Shown here: in pieces, positions 11,284 through 22,820 of the stretch | Layout of the letters: each line of letters opens with the position of its first letter | Numbering within the stretch: the first letter of the stretch is position 1 | Assembly: GCF_052857255.1 (NCBI RefSeq) | Contig: NC_135497.1 | Span: forward strand, 189,029,326 to 189,093,325 | Source of the DNA: Amblyomma americanum | Taxonomy: Eukaryota; Arthropoda; Arachnida; Ixodida; Ixodidae | Direction of reading: 5' to 3' | DNA length: 64,000 nt | The notes under the pieces: model-generated | Told to the model about the DNA's origin: nothing | Databases searched by the model: none | Seen by the model: the letters and a program-made list of their open reading frames with translations, nothing else | Program-made: the position numbers and the translations under genes

Positions 11284-14200
11284 TAACACGAATTTCAGCG
11301 TCACCTTCGGCGGCACGCAGGGGTGAATGTCCACGCCCACGTCGCCTTGCTTAGATGTGGGGTTCAGATAGATTTAGATATTCGAATATGCAGCAGAGTA
11401 CCGCGCTGCGCGGTTGCGGCCAGTGTTGCCAGCGCGTTCATCCTTCCATTTGCGATCTCTGCGCCCCCCCCCCCCCCTCCCTGCTGGCGTGCAACTTCCT
11501 GCCGAGCATGATGCTTCTTTGTGACTATGCCCATACGTGTACTACATATCGGCGATTTCCACAGCCTAGAAGGCTTGCTTCGAGTAATCCGATATTGCGG
11601 CGTTATGGAGGGCTCCTCGTATGGGCAGCCTATATGTTTAATCGCGTTTGCTTTAAATTTCTGAATGAACTGGTGCTTCTTTGTCGACGGTGAAAACCTC
11701 GTGTAAGCTACTCTTCTGTTTCTCGAGAATGTGAAAGAGTAAACGAGAGACAAGGGAGAAAACCGCTGTCTGGCGTTTCTAAACAGCCGCCGGGAAAGCG
11801 GAGTGGCAGACTGTCCACGCGTGGTTCAGAAAGCATTTAAATCGACATCAACCGGGAAGACTCTTGGGCAACGGTAGAGCTACATACGTCCAATTTTCTG
11901 CATTTAGCACTATTGGTAAGTCAAACCCAGCGACTGTCATGGGCTGCTTGAAACGAAGCTGAAGAGTTTCCATTCATCGTAGCTTGAGATTTCATTTCAA
12001 AGATCCGCCTTCTTGCGTTTCGAAAATTGTATTTACCACATGCTACTTTCAATATGAATATAATGGTGCAATCGTATGTAAGGCTAGAACAATGAGATCG
12101 CCTTTTCCGCGCGCTGTTATCTCGGAGCAATTAACTTCACCTTTTATTCTCAATTTGTAAGCAGTTGATGGAGGGCATGTAATGAATGTGAAGCTACTAT
12201 AGCGCAATTTTTACAATGGGAGCCATCATAAGCCGACTTCGAGCCTTCGCATGGATGAAGCCCTCCCAAGACCACGGATCTTAGCGGCCAGGAAAGAAAA
12301 ATTAGACATCGATCGGAGGGGCAACGATTGGAGAAAGAGGGAAGAAGTAGGTGTAGAAAAGGGAGGGACGCTGTTGCCGACAGAGATAGAGAAAGAAGAG
12401 GTAAACGCAGTGATGCCGCACACGACTCAATATCGGAGCATCGAATGCAATGGGCCTATGTGACCCTGTCTAATGGGTTCTGCGTTTCTTCTCTCCCTGA
12501 GCGGCTACAGCTCGGAAGCGAGGTCCTTGCTGCGGAATTCCCTCAAAAATTCCCTCTGCGTTGGCCGTAGAAACAAAATATCATACAAAAAACCAGCGCG
12601 CGTGGATGGCGCAGCAGCTGCCCACTTATTACCCTTTTATTACCAGCCTGAGAGAAAGAGGAAACCAGGACAAACCGAGCTTTTCCAGGCTGAAAATCAA
12701 TACAAAATAAAGGAAAAGGACCCTCATCGCACTCATGCTCGCGAAACTCGCCTTCCACAAGACCCCCCCTCCGGTTCTCGCCGCCTAACGAGAAGCCGAT
12801 TGGTGATAGGCAGACCGAGGAACTGCGGATGACGAAGTCCTGGCAGTAGCGAGAGCGGCGCCGGCGGCAATGCGAACCTTCAACTTCCGCAACTGCCGTT
12901 TCGGACGAGGTACGTGCTATAGGAAGGCCGCGCAGGAGCGACAGCGTCGGAAGCGTCAGCGCAGAGCTGCGGCCGCTGCCTCTGCCGGCTAACGCCGATC
13001 GTTTGGAAAGGCCGTCGCCTTGTTTAGCCGTTAGTTTTTGTTCGATTCCATCCTATCATCCACCGTTCTGACTGACTAATTCCACTCGCAGCGTGGGCAT
13101 GCGACAATACCGGCGTGCAAAACAAATCAGATTGAAACGGAATCATATCACTCCACCCCACTTGCCATGGATAATAAAGCACCGTACACGCATGCCGTAA
13201 TAAGGCCTCTCATTAGAGTCGCTCCGGGAACAATCTCTTCTTTCTTGAGATGTGCCCCTCCTTAATGAGTTCACAGCGACTTTGATTAACAAAGGGCGCC
13301 CTTATTTACAGAGGCCGCTGTACCCCAGCGAAATCTTTTCTTTTTAAATGTAGGCTTAGTGCGTGACAAGAAGTACGCTCCATGGTTCTGCAAGTTTTCC
13401 AAAAAACCGAGGCCCCCTCTTCTCATACCTTCTGTATTGCCGGCACCACAGAAATCGCGAAATGACACTTCATGGCTTTTTAGTTCATTAGCGGGAAAAA
13501 AAAATCCATGTAATACGCAACATAAGGCATATAGCAACGAGTCGCAGCCGCACGCGATGCAGCGAAGAGTACCTGACGCTGAGGCACACTGCTAGTTGGC
13601 ATTGTGAAGATTGACTTGAGCAGGGCGGGAAAAGCTCCCTTAGCCTTACCAGATTGCGTTTTCAGAATGCCAGACTGCTCTCCTGTCTGTGAAGATCTAA
13701 TACAAGTGGTCAAGGCGGGTATGAAGATCCCTGTCTTCAAATGCGTATATTGCCCGAGGTACGCTGTTCAGCTCTAATCAAGCGCTAGCTTTGTCGACGA
13801 AACTCTTGTATGGGTGGTCACGTCACGCGTGCTTACATGGAAATGAGTGCCTTGAAAGCCAGAATAGCTGTTTTCGTCGCTTCTTAGGCTGACCCTCGTA
13901 TACTGCGCTGACTTACACTTTCCTGACGGTACCAGTTTCTCTTCGTGTGCCACAGCTGCGGAATATGGCATTCCACATGCCGGAGTTCCTGGGGGCGAGC
14001 TGTCATATATCTGAGCCGCTTTTCTTATATCGCCGTTCGTTATGCGAGGTTAACAAACATGCCCGCATGTTCTGGTATCATAAAGTGGGCTCGTATCGGG
14101 GCACTCCTCGGCTTGGGGCCGTGTTCTGTAATCATCCATTTCCTCTCAATCCCACTTTGTCTAATGCCATTAGTCGCTGCTCAGAACTCACGCTTGCCGC

Positions 14201-14377
14201 GACAGGCTCACACCCAAGATGCCACCTGCTTGAATTAACGCCTATCGAACCCATATCGCACTCGCCGGCACCGCCGCCTACGAGTGCCAGAGAACGGCGA
14301 CAAGTCGCCTGACGATCTTTCTCGACGCTAATTCAGCCTCGGAAAAGAAACCGGATCCGGGTGACTCAGCCAGACTG

Positions 14378-14470
14378 GATGCGGTGGCACCGAAGCGGTG
14401 GCAGCGTGGTAGAGTGTCCGCCTCGCATTCGGGAGTTGCTTGACTCGATCCCCAGTGCCGCCGGGCACGC
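14378..14470 (+). repeat. tRNA-derived SINE head
   Basis: An A-box-like stretch (GTGGCAGCGTGGTAGAGTG) is followed by CCGCCTCGCATTCGGGAG and a B-box-like ACTCGATCCCCAGTGCCGCC. The spacing is that of a tRNA body with an altered variable region. Pol III type-2 promoters are expected in such SINEs. A second, degenerate copy of the same head begins near 14567. Confidence 0.6.
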
Positions 14471-14566
14471 ACCGGTTTTGCACCAAGCCGTTGCGTTGAC
14501 GGGTGAGTGATTCGTTCTACCGTCAAGCAACTCTCAATCCGCCTCGTGCGGTAGAAGCCCACTTGC

Positions 14567-14640
14567 GACACCGAAGCGGTGGCCATGTGCTGGAGCATCC
14601 GCCTCGCATTTGGGAGCAATCAGAATGCTGCTGGTTCATT
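14567..14640 (+). repeat. Second partial copy of the tRNA-derived SINE head
   Basis: ACCGAAGCGGTGGCCATG followed by CATCCGCCTCGCATTTGGG matches the head at 14378 in direct orientation, about 190 bp downstream. The B-box half is missing or diverged. Two heads in tandem suggest a dimer or two nearby insertions. Confidence 0.5.
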
Positions 14641-16801
14641 TGCTGTCCTTTCGGCTCTTGGGCCAGGCTGGCGTAAGGGTTGCAGTGAATTTTATTATAT
14701 CGCAGTCACCCAGTATAATTCCACACCGTTGGTATGTGCCATGCCAACAGAGGCCGCAACTGTACGGCTTCCGTCGCTCAAGCACCGCTGATGGAAATCA
14801 CAACGAGCGCGAATTCTCTTTCACACAGTCGGCAGTTTTAGCATAGTGCACGCAGACTTACAGAAAGTGGTAGCGTACGCTTAACAGCGTGCTTCGTTGT
14901 GCGCATGCGCCAAGAGCCTTGCCGTACGCTCGCGCTACGTAGGCCACGTCCCAAATTTAGCGTGCTATCTCTTGCGTACGGTAAAATAGCGCTTCCAACA
15001 TGGCGGCGGGCCTCGAAGCAGGGCTCCTCGCTTCGGAGTAATTCGTCAATTCGTCGCTGTCACTGAGTCTTAGGTACATTCGCAGACCATGCGTGGGGCG
15101 CCGGGCTTTCGCTGCTTCGCATCTCTCCTATAACAAAACGTGTGAATGAAAACTGTTTTATTTTTTTATTTTCAGTGACCATTCTACCACTACTAGGCTT
15201 AAAAAGGAGCCTCGGTTTGTTGACAAAGATTGCTGCCTTTCTAACAACCAGATAAAGCCACTAGGTAGAAGTTACCGTTGCGTCTCTGTTAGCATGAGCA
15301 GAAGCACGTTTAACTAAAGGTGTGGATTGCACAAACAGCGTAATGTCCCACAAAATGCTTGCATTTAAGGTACGTAAGCATGCGTAGGCTATTCCAAAAC
15401 TGGAGGCCAGCACATCAAATGACTGAGCCACGGCGTTCCATTCATTGCTCAGCAGACAGCACAATTAATATTATCCCTTTGTGACTGCTGTAGATATTAA
15501 GATAATGGCTTCTACTTCCGGCAGTATATGGCTTGTCTGAAATATTACGTCTGCGCATACCTTCCTATAAGTCGTTGGAGTTCTCAGACGAAGCGTATGT
15601 CAATGTCTTCACGTCTGGCTTCAAAAAAATGTTACTTAGCGGCCTCTTCTGAATTCTTACCTTCCTCCATGAGTTCGGGGTTGTTTATTTTGTTCGCTTT
15701 TCTCATGCAGCGGAGTTTGTTTAGTTCGAAGAGCACTTTTTTCGCCATAGCATTGTAAGCAGCGTAGTACATCCCAAATCGGCAATTATGTGTCAGCTAT
15801 CAGGCTGGTTAACTAATATTGAATAGTTGCCTTTTTAACTATTGCTGGTACGCTCCTTGATTATTGAGAGGCGTGTAGCCCACCGTAAGCAATATCCATA
15901 TCAGCTTTTATAACTTCGAAAGCGCGGTTACCCTCGGCGCTGTGACCCAACAAATTCGGCCTACATCACGCCAAAATGCATACACTGTCGAGAAGCTTGC
16001 AGGCAAAGAAACCTCTCCAGTTGATGTAACTCGTCGAAATAGCCAAAATTTGTTGTTCTACAGCACTGAGGGTAACCGCATTTTCGAAGTTCGAAAAACT
16101 GATACGTTTATTACTTACGGTGACCTACACGCCTCTCAATAATTAATAAGCCCAACAGTAATAGATAAAAAGTTTACGTTTGAATATTAATTAAGTAGCC
16201 TGCTAGTTAGCACGTCTTAGCTGTATTCTGGCGTGCTATACCGCTAACAACGTTATGCGGAAAAAAGTGCTCTTTTAACTCAAAAAGCCTATTTTTAAAA
16301 ACTGTGTAAAGTCTTAGGCGAAACACTCACCCGTGACCCGCATCTCACGCCAATTAGTTCCGTCCCAGATTCCTCTGAAAGTAAATAAACAGCTCGCATG
16401 TTGAGCTGCAGGAAAAAAACGGCCTGCTTGAGCAAAGGTTCTGAATGTGTACCATTCAGAGAATGCATGCACTTCCGTACATACGTATGCAGTGATATGA
16501 CTGCCGGGCCAATTGCGCCAAACCGCTCCAAAAGGCAAAGCCTGCTACATGCTGCTGCATTATGACAAAATACGAGTAATCTTCTCCAAGCCTGTGCCAG
16601 AAGTCTGTATTTCCTTGAGAATAAAGTCCTCGGGGGCCGCGTGTAATCCTACTTCTGCGTTTGGAGCGGCACTAGCGAAAAACTTAATTTTGCTGGGAAT
16701 CCTTCAGTCATGCATCCTTTAGCATGTAGATACATGCGGTCGAGCATCATGCATGCTGGCCGGGCTGGTTGTAAGTCGGCATAGTGAAAACTGTAATCAG
16801 A

Positions 16802-16911
16802 GAGTAATTGCCCATTCGTATCCACCCAAGCGCAGTCGTACAGCTACAAAGGGTAGCTTTCCTTTGTAGCCATATATCGGCGCTTGGGTGGATGCGAGTA
16901 AATAATTACTC
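16802..16911. repeat. Palindrome embedded in SINE-tail sequence
   Basis: GAGTAATT...ATCCACCCAAGCG on the left is complementary to CGCTTGGGTGGAT...ATTACTC on the right, with a short centre around ctacaaagggtagctttcctttgtag. The right arm is also the start of a SINE tail repeated downstream near 17140-17260. The hairpin may therefore come from two inverted SINE tails. Confidence 0.65.
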
Positions 16912-17015
16912 CTTTATTACAAATATAACGCACCTCGGGGGATTCCCCTAAATATTGGATCAACACTGTTTCCACTTCGAGTTATTGATCAATTCTCTCT
17001 CGCCCAAGTATATGC

Positions 17016-17265
17016 AGCCGTGCGCGTTAGCTCAGTTTGTAGAGCGATGCTTAGGTGAAGCGATGGTCCCGGATTCGAATCCCGGGCCAAGACGGCTTTT
17101 TCTTCAAAAGTACGAAGTTTCTGCGGAATGTGTATTGTTTTCCTCTGTAGCCGTACGGCTGCGCTTGAGTGGACGCCAATCAGTAATTTCTCCCTTATTA
17201 CAAATCTCCACGTTGGGGGATCCTTCTAAGCATTGGACTTGTAATGAAAATATGGGGACATTTAG
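17016..17265 (+). repeat. tRNA-derived SINE (tRNA-like head plus tail)
   Basis: The head contains TTAGCTCAGTTTGTAGAGC (D-arm and A box) and CCCGGATTCGAATCCCGGG (perfect T-arm and B box), followed by a T run. The tail, with the CGCTTGAGTGGA and TCTCCCTTATTACAAAT blocks, recurs at about 16868-16960. Head plus a shared tail identifies a SINE, not a functional tRNA gene. The acceptor stem does not form cleanly and no clear anticodon stem was found. Confidence 0.65.
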
Positions 17266-18009
17266 GCTCCACCTTTAAGGGTGTGACGCGCAGACACAGA
17301 TATTTTTTCCTCTTTCACAATCATTATGTGAACGACTACACGATTTGCATATAGATGCCTGCTTTAACCAAGTCGTACAAACGTGCCCGCGTGGCCTAGC
17401 GGTATAGCGTGTCTCACTCCCAACCCAAAGGTCAGGGGGTACAGAGGTGGGTCGGCTGAGTAGCAAGTTGAGAGGGGACGCTGGTAACGTGAGTCGTGTC
17501 TACTTCGTGTTATTTATATTAGGGCAAGGAGGAAGACGGCGGCCGACGGCCCGTGCGCTTTGCGCGTTGCTCGCGGTTGCTCCGATCGCTGAAGATCCGA
17601 TGCGTCACTGGTGTGGCTGGCGCCTCTTTTAACAGTCACCTTTTCGACCAATCGAGATTTTTCGGTGAACAAGGACGGCAACGCCGACGCCGGCTTTGCC
17701 GTCGAAACAGGCCTTCCGCGTGCAGGGATTTACTCTGGTCATCCCGTGGCGTGGCGGAAAAAGTGCAGCACACAGGCATTCACAAACGGCGCCGCTTTTC
17801 ACTCTCAGGTCCTTCATCGGCCGAAGTGGGGAAGCAGCACGCGACCGCGAAGTTCCCACTGGGCGTCGGTTTTGGGGTTCACTTCGCTGCCCCATCAAAA
17901 AGAGGCGGTTAATATTAGCAGATTCTCTTTCGTTACCCTATTGAAAAATGTGCACAGGTTTGAATAGGAGACAAATAGGATTATGGCACATTTCGTTTAA
18001 CATTATAGG

Positions 18010-18300
18010 ATGAAGCTTCCAAAGCGATTCAGCCTTTGAGTGACTCCTTAGTGGAGGGCTCCGTCTAACTACTATTACCCGGGGTTAATTACCGTGCACT
18101 TACGTCACACAGTGCATGCAAGTCGTGGTTTCGAACCCGCCCACTACGGTAGCACATCGATGGAGGAAGAATGTGAAAATTTCGCGTACTGTGCATTGTT
18201 AGTGCCCGTTAAGAACCCCAGGTGGTCGAAATTATCCGGAGTCCTCCACTATGGCGTCCCTCATAGACTGAGCCGCTTTGGGACAGCCATCCTATAAAGC
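18010..18300. repeat. Two inverted copies of a common SINE-like repeat
   Basis: The segment at about 18016-18095 matches the minus orientation and 18095-18295 the plus orientation of the repeat seen at 19100 and 30175. The shared block is AGTGGAGGGCTCCG versus CGGAGTCCTCCACT. The two halves could fold back on each other. Confidence 0.55.
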
Positions 18301-18379
18301 CAAACAAAATGTGGCATAATCCTATTTGCTGACCCGTTCAAACCTATGCACATTTTTCAGTAGGGTAGAGCGAGAGAGA

Positions 18380-18545
18380 ATAAACATTTATTATGTAAAA
18401 GGAGACCGGAGCGTATTGTGGGCGGGGTCCTCAGTCCAGGACTCCAGTAGCGTCCGCCAACGCTTTAGCGATGGCGACTAGTGCCCTCTGGTCTTCCAGG
18501 GTGCCACTGGCCAGCGTCGCCTCCCACTGGTCCAAAGATGTGCTT
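18380..18545 (-). mobile_element. LINE 3' end fragment
   Basis: In the minus sense the stretch runs from CCCACTGGGAGG-type sequence through a GC-rich tail to a poly(A) signal (AATAAATGTTTATTCTC region, plus-strand aataaacatttatta at about 18380). This resembles the 3' UTR of an RNase-H-bearing LINE. No coding sequence remains. Confidence 0.35.
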
Positions 18546-19099
18546 AGAGTTTAAAAGGCAGAATTGTAGGGCATCATAAGAAGCATGGATTGGCGTAATA
18601 GCTGAAAATATATCGTAATTCTGAACTTGCACTTCTTTATTTAAAAAACTTGCACGCCCTGCCAAAGGCGCATAAAACTATTCAGTGATGCGAAATCAAG
18701 CTCTCTAGTGAGCGCTGGTACCTACACCATGGCTGTGACTGTGGCTGCGTCAACATGGTGCGCTCATACAAAGGCACAACCAATGCCAAGTGCAGGAGTC
18801 TAAATTGATCCCGGTACTACGTAAACCTTGCATTCCTGCTTTGTAAAGTCTTATAAATAAAACTGCCTTTGCGAAAACGAAAACAGCATCCCTGGTGGCT
18901 TTCTTGGATGTTCTGCTGATTTCCAGCTGTAATATTTTCGCCTGTTTTCAGCGACTCAAATGGACATCGTTCCATCAACCTTTTCGTTAAATATGTGCAT
19001 TCGTAAAAAAAGCAATCCTACTTGAACGAAGCGACTGTCAACAAGTGCGAGGCTGTCCTGTGAACTGCAATAAGCAATGAGCAAATTATTCTTTCTTTC

Positions 19100-19310
19100 C
19101 ACCACCACGGTGGATCAGTGGTCATGGTGCTCGGCTATTGACCCGAAAGATGCTGGTCCGATCCCGGCCGCAGCGGTCGCATTTCGATGGAGGCTGAATG
19201 CTAGAGGCCCGTGTATTGTGCAACGTCAGTGCTTGTTAAGGAACCCCAGGTGGTATAAATTATCAGCAGTCCTCCACTACAGCGTCCCTCATAGCGTGAC
19301 TCGCTTTCAA
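19100..19310 (+). repeat. SINE-like repeat with tRNA-related head
   Basis: Contains CACGGTGGATCAGTGGTCATGG, then a B-box-like GGTCCGATCCCGGCCGC, then the body with TCGATGGAGGC and GAACCCCAGGTGGT. The same body appears at 18095-18295 (plus) and at 30175-30412 (minus), so it is a dispersed family with at least three copies in this window. Confidence 0.6.
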
Positions 19311-19694
19311 ATCAAATCAACCAGGGTACCGCCCTGGAACCGGAACCAACCGAGGATCGGAACCGCACCAGTATTTTGCCCGGAATCGGAATCTAACCAA
19401 ACCCGTCTTTCTCCGGAATCTTGGAAAAAAGAACGTCTTTTTTTTCTATTTTCACCGCGACGGCCAAATAGCGCCTGACAGAGCCAGCGCCTGATAGCGC
19501 AGTGATGCCTGGCCACGTCTGACAACAAAAATAGGGTTGTCTCTGCACTCAGTGGCGGCGCTTGCGGGACGCTACTGCGGGTGCTAAGTCAATCAGAAGG
19601 TCTAAAGACTGCGCCGGTCACCTGCGCTAGGGCGAGGAAAGTTGAGGCTACACGTTTGTAGGTTTTCTCAGCAGTCTTCGCTTTTTTTTTTCAG

Positions 19695-19886
19695 AAAAGT
19701 ACTGCTTGGCGGAAAAGTTTTTGGAAATCGCCCCTCCTGGGTTAGTCATTGCTCTGAACGAGACTCAAGTACCGGAAAACAGCACCTTCTGGGCGTTCTG
19801 CGACGACGGCTTTACCTTTGTGGGGAATGTGACCGCCGTAACCTGCCTCCACGACGGCACTTGGAGCCTTCCGCCGCACATTACAT
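19695..19886 (+). CDS. Sushi (CCP) domain exon 2
   Basis: Codes one CCP module: KYCLAEKF near the start, FWAFCDDGF for Cys2, VTCLHDGTWSL for Cys3 and the conserved Trp, and HIT plus a split codon for Cys4. Three potential N-glycosylation sites (NET, NST, NVT) support an extracellular protein. The acceptor is C followed by T10-11 and cag (19694). The donor is T|GTAAGC at 19887. The last base, T, joins GT at the start of the 32204 exon to make TGT, the fourth cysteine that the domain requires. That links the two exons across 12.3 kb. Both boundaries are phase 1. Confidence 0.85.
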
Positions 19887-20199
19887 GTAAGCCACTGCAG
19901 CTGATTTTGCGCAATATGCCACTTATGGTGCCGCTTATACTCATGCTTTACCGCGCAGTGCCCGCATCCGGGTAGAAGAAGTAAAACTTCATTCAAAATT
20001 GGTCAGGTGTACGCAGTCCTAATCCTTTCTCTGCGTTTTAAGCCTCCAAGTCCGCTTGTCAAGAAGGAAGTCGAGTTCGGCACAGATGACTAAATGTCGC
20101 TGAAGTTTTGGTTTCATATCATCGCCGTCATGATCAGCTGTATCACGGCCAATGCGTGATAGCGCCTCTACCAGTCATTTCCAATTATCAATTTCCAAT

Positions 20200-20478
20200 T
20201 GATCCTGGTGAGTTTAAAAAACATCTATGTATACATTTATTGCCATAGTGATGTTCGAAATGTACAACAGTTTCATTTGTTCTTAACGTTGTTTCGTGTC
20301 TGATGTTATTTTAACTCGGTTTTGTATAAATTTCGTGTTCCTTTCTTGTATTTGACTTGTACCGCGTTCTTGCACCGATATTATGGTTTTTTTTCCATCT
20401 GTATGTACATCTGTATTTGCCCCCCTCACCCAATGCTCTTCGGGGCCTGTGAGGTACTAATAAATAATAATAATAATC
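20200..20478 (+). mobile_element. LINE 3' UTR fragment
   Basis: A T-rich UTR-like stretch ends in GCTCTTCGGGGCCTGTGAGG followed by (AATAAT)n-type repeats. Short tandem A-rich tails instead of poly(A) are typical of CR1/Jockey-group LINEs. No ORF remains. Confidence 0.5.
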
Positions 20479-20479
20479 T

Positions 20480-21780
20480 GTTACCTACGCTAAACACAGT
20501 CATTCTATCTCAGCCAGCTTCCTCACCTTATCTCATACCCGGCTTTCGGCCGCCCTCGAAAATGATTTGCCTTCCTTGAATCCACTTTTTTTACCCTGAC
20601 AATCGATCTGTTATGTCCTGTCTCCGTCACTTTTTGTTCGCCTTGATTCCAGCTAGGATATCATGAATTAAAGTTGTGCCCCTTATCCACGTTGCTCTTT
20701 ATACTTCTCAAGCCTACACATATTCTTTTTGCTTCCATAGCACGGTGTGAGGTCCCCAGTTTATATTTTAAGACCTTCTCTGGGAACTAACCTATCCCGT
20801 TCTGATGCTACTCGTATCAGCAATCGCTTATACCTTGTATAAACGGACAGTGAGTTAATCGGGCTATAATTTTTCAAGATTTTGGTGCCACCTATCTTGT
20901 GGATTATCTGTGTGTTAGCAATCATCCACGCTTCTGGTACACCTCAAACGTTAAGAGGCATTGCTTGCACTAGGCTGCGAGCTTTTTTTTTTATCCCAGC
21001 GCCTCCGGTGTCCTTCAGCAGATCTGCTGTTACTTCGTTTTGACGTGCCGTTTTTGAACTCTCATAGCTTTTAAGGCTTTCTTTACTTTCTGTCGTTACC
21101 ACTGGAATTTCTATTTACTCTACGCCACTATTTACACCCTTCGTGACATTGATATGTCGGTTGTCTACAAAATAGTTTGACTATATTTTACTCAAAATTT
21201 CCAATGGCATTAACCACCTTGGCACGTATGACGCACTTTCTTTTCCAAAAGTAACCAGGCAACAGGGTTTGCTTCTTAGCCATATGGTGGAGCACGCATG
21301 GAACCTCTTAAGCTATATATCTGTCTCAAGTAAGCAGAACCAATTTCCTGCACCTTTCAAGAGCGTTTGGTCTTCAGGGGCGCTGTAATTGCTCTACCAT
21401 ACGGCTGGAATTCAAAGCGTTGTCTGCTTACTTTTGGCAAAGACGGCGCATGTGGTTTCCTTTCGTGCCGGATTCCCCTTTACTGCTCGCATACTTCTTC
21501 CGTAAGCTAGTGCTCGCCCACGCTTCAGTGCCCTTTACTTTAGTACGTGAGTACTTCAGTGCTTATAGTTTATCCTTTACTGCCCACCCGTATTATTCTT
21601 TCTTATGCAGGTAATCTTAAGCTTATAGCAAAATTTTGACAGTTCCGCCAGCTCTATTTTGTCTGCGCAGCTTGAGCCTTCCATGCTCGAGCAATTTTTA
21701 ATGGGATCATTTCCTTACTGGAAGAGCCTTCCAGTATCCTCCCTAGCTACCATACCTCTTGCTTCAGTTATACTCTCCAT
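20480..21780 (-). pseudogene. Decayed RTE-type LINE fragment
   Basis: Minus-strand translation, across frameshifts, gives short stretches of an RTE-like reverse transcriptase: a 'VPEAW' block followed by 'IIHKIGG' and 'LKNYSPI' near 20840-20950 (RT motifs 1-2), and downstream a C-terminal RTE tail resembling that of the element at 48577-48903. It has many stops and no intact domain. Confidence 0.45.
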
Positions 21781-21786
21781 GATTAT

Positions 21787-22480
21787 TGTCACGGATCTCT
21801 CCGGCGAACACTCGGACCGAAAGAATGGACTAGGCGACGGGTGTACCCACACAAACGCACATTTAATACACCCTACGTGGCACACAATCTAGAACACAAA
21901 ACTAACAAAACTAACACAAACCACAAAGACTATAAATACACACGACCCGGGCACACTGCTACTAGCGTCTACTACTAGTGTTCTACTATTAGCGGTCGGC
22001 GTTCGTGCTCATGGTTGGTTCGGTGTGGCTGCGGCGTTGTATGGATCCAGTAGGCGGCGTCGATGCGGCGTTCACCGTGCTTGGGCTGGCGTCGCTGGCG
22101 GCGTTGTACAAGCTCCCGGTCCAAGCGCCCGTGGAGGTGATTCCGGTGTTGTTGGCGTTGGGGGCACCACCCGGATGGGTAGCAACAGCGCTGGAGATAC
22201 CCCTGGCCGTAGCAGGTGGTAGCGTCCTCTGTTGACTCCCCGGAACGGGCTCAGGCACGGCAGGTAGTCCACGATGCGGTGTCGTAGAACGCGAGCTCAC
22301 CGGAGCAGTAGCCGGCGTCGCTCTCTTCCAGCCGATGTGCCCCTGACCTGCCGGAGCCTCCGCTTCTCTGCTGTTTCCCCCCGGGCCTCGCTCTCACTCG
22401 GCCTTTATAGCCTCGGTGTTAGTCCACGTAAGCCTTGTCGTCGTCTTCTCTTCTCTACCAATCATCTCTCTCCACCTCAA
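21787..22480 (-). mobile_element. Possible solo LTR or promoter-bearing repeat
   Basis: On the minus strand a TATAAAGG box (plus 22402-22409) lies in GC-rich sequence. A poly(A)-like ATTAAA follows downstream (plus 21864 region), and the segment would end in ...CGTGACA at 21788. That layout fits an LTR. However, no matching second LTR, no clear TG start and no target duplication were found, so the call is tentative. Confidence 0.25.
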
Positions 22481-22820
22481 CGAATGCTTCTTCTTCCTCT
22501 TCTTTCTTTCTTTATTTATTTATACAGAATACCCCTAAAGGCCCTCGAGAGGGTATTACATAGGGGGAAGGGGGCACAGGCAAATGAACAGAATAAAACA
22601 AAATCACAAATATAGAACAACAAAACCAAAAATAAGACACTTCGCATGACATAAGTAAGCAAAAGAATCAAAAGAATGGCAGCGCGGCAAACAACGAAGA
22701 TTACTGCAGTATTAAAATTATACAAACAGAACACTAATGCAATGAATCATTTAATAACATACCCTGCAATAACATACCCTGTAAATGAAGCCATGAAAAA
22801 ATAACAATGTATGCGAAGAG

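Larger units (their letters stand above)
7211..19694 (+). other. Intron of the Sushi gene, 12.5 kb
   Basis: Bounded by GTGAGT and a T10 pyrimidine tract ending tcag. It contains a 512-bp MITE (10772-11283), a poly(A)-tailed exon-like piece (about 9153-9581), tRNA-derived SINEs (14.4-14.65 kb, 16.87-17.27 kb, 18.1-18.3 kb, 19.1-19.3 kb), a LINE 3' end (18380-18545) and a palindrome at 16802. No other CCP-coding stretch was recognised. Confidence 0.7.

Noticed and set aside
13945..14312. Overlapping ORFs of 97 and 121 codons with several Cys, possible CCP exon
   Set aside because: The cysteine spacing and Trp of a CCP are missing, and no acceptor/donor pair in phase 1 was found.
17384..17455. 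Possible tRNA gene (TGGCCTAGCGG A-box)
   Set aside because: No B box, no T arm and no acceptor pairing. Only the first third looks tRNA-like.
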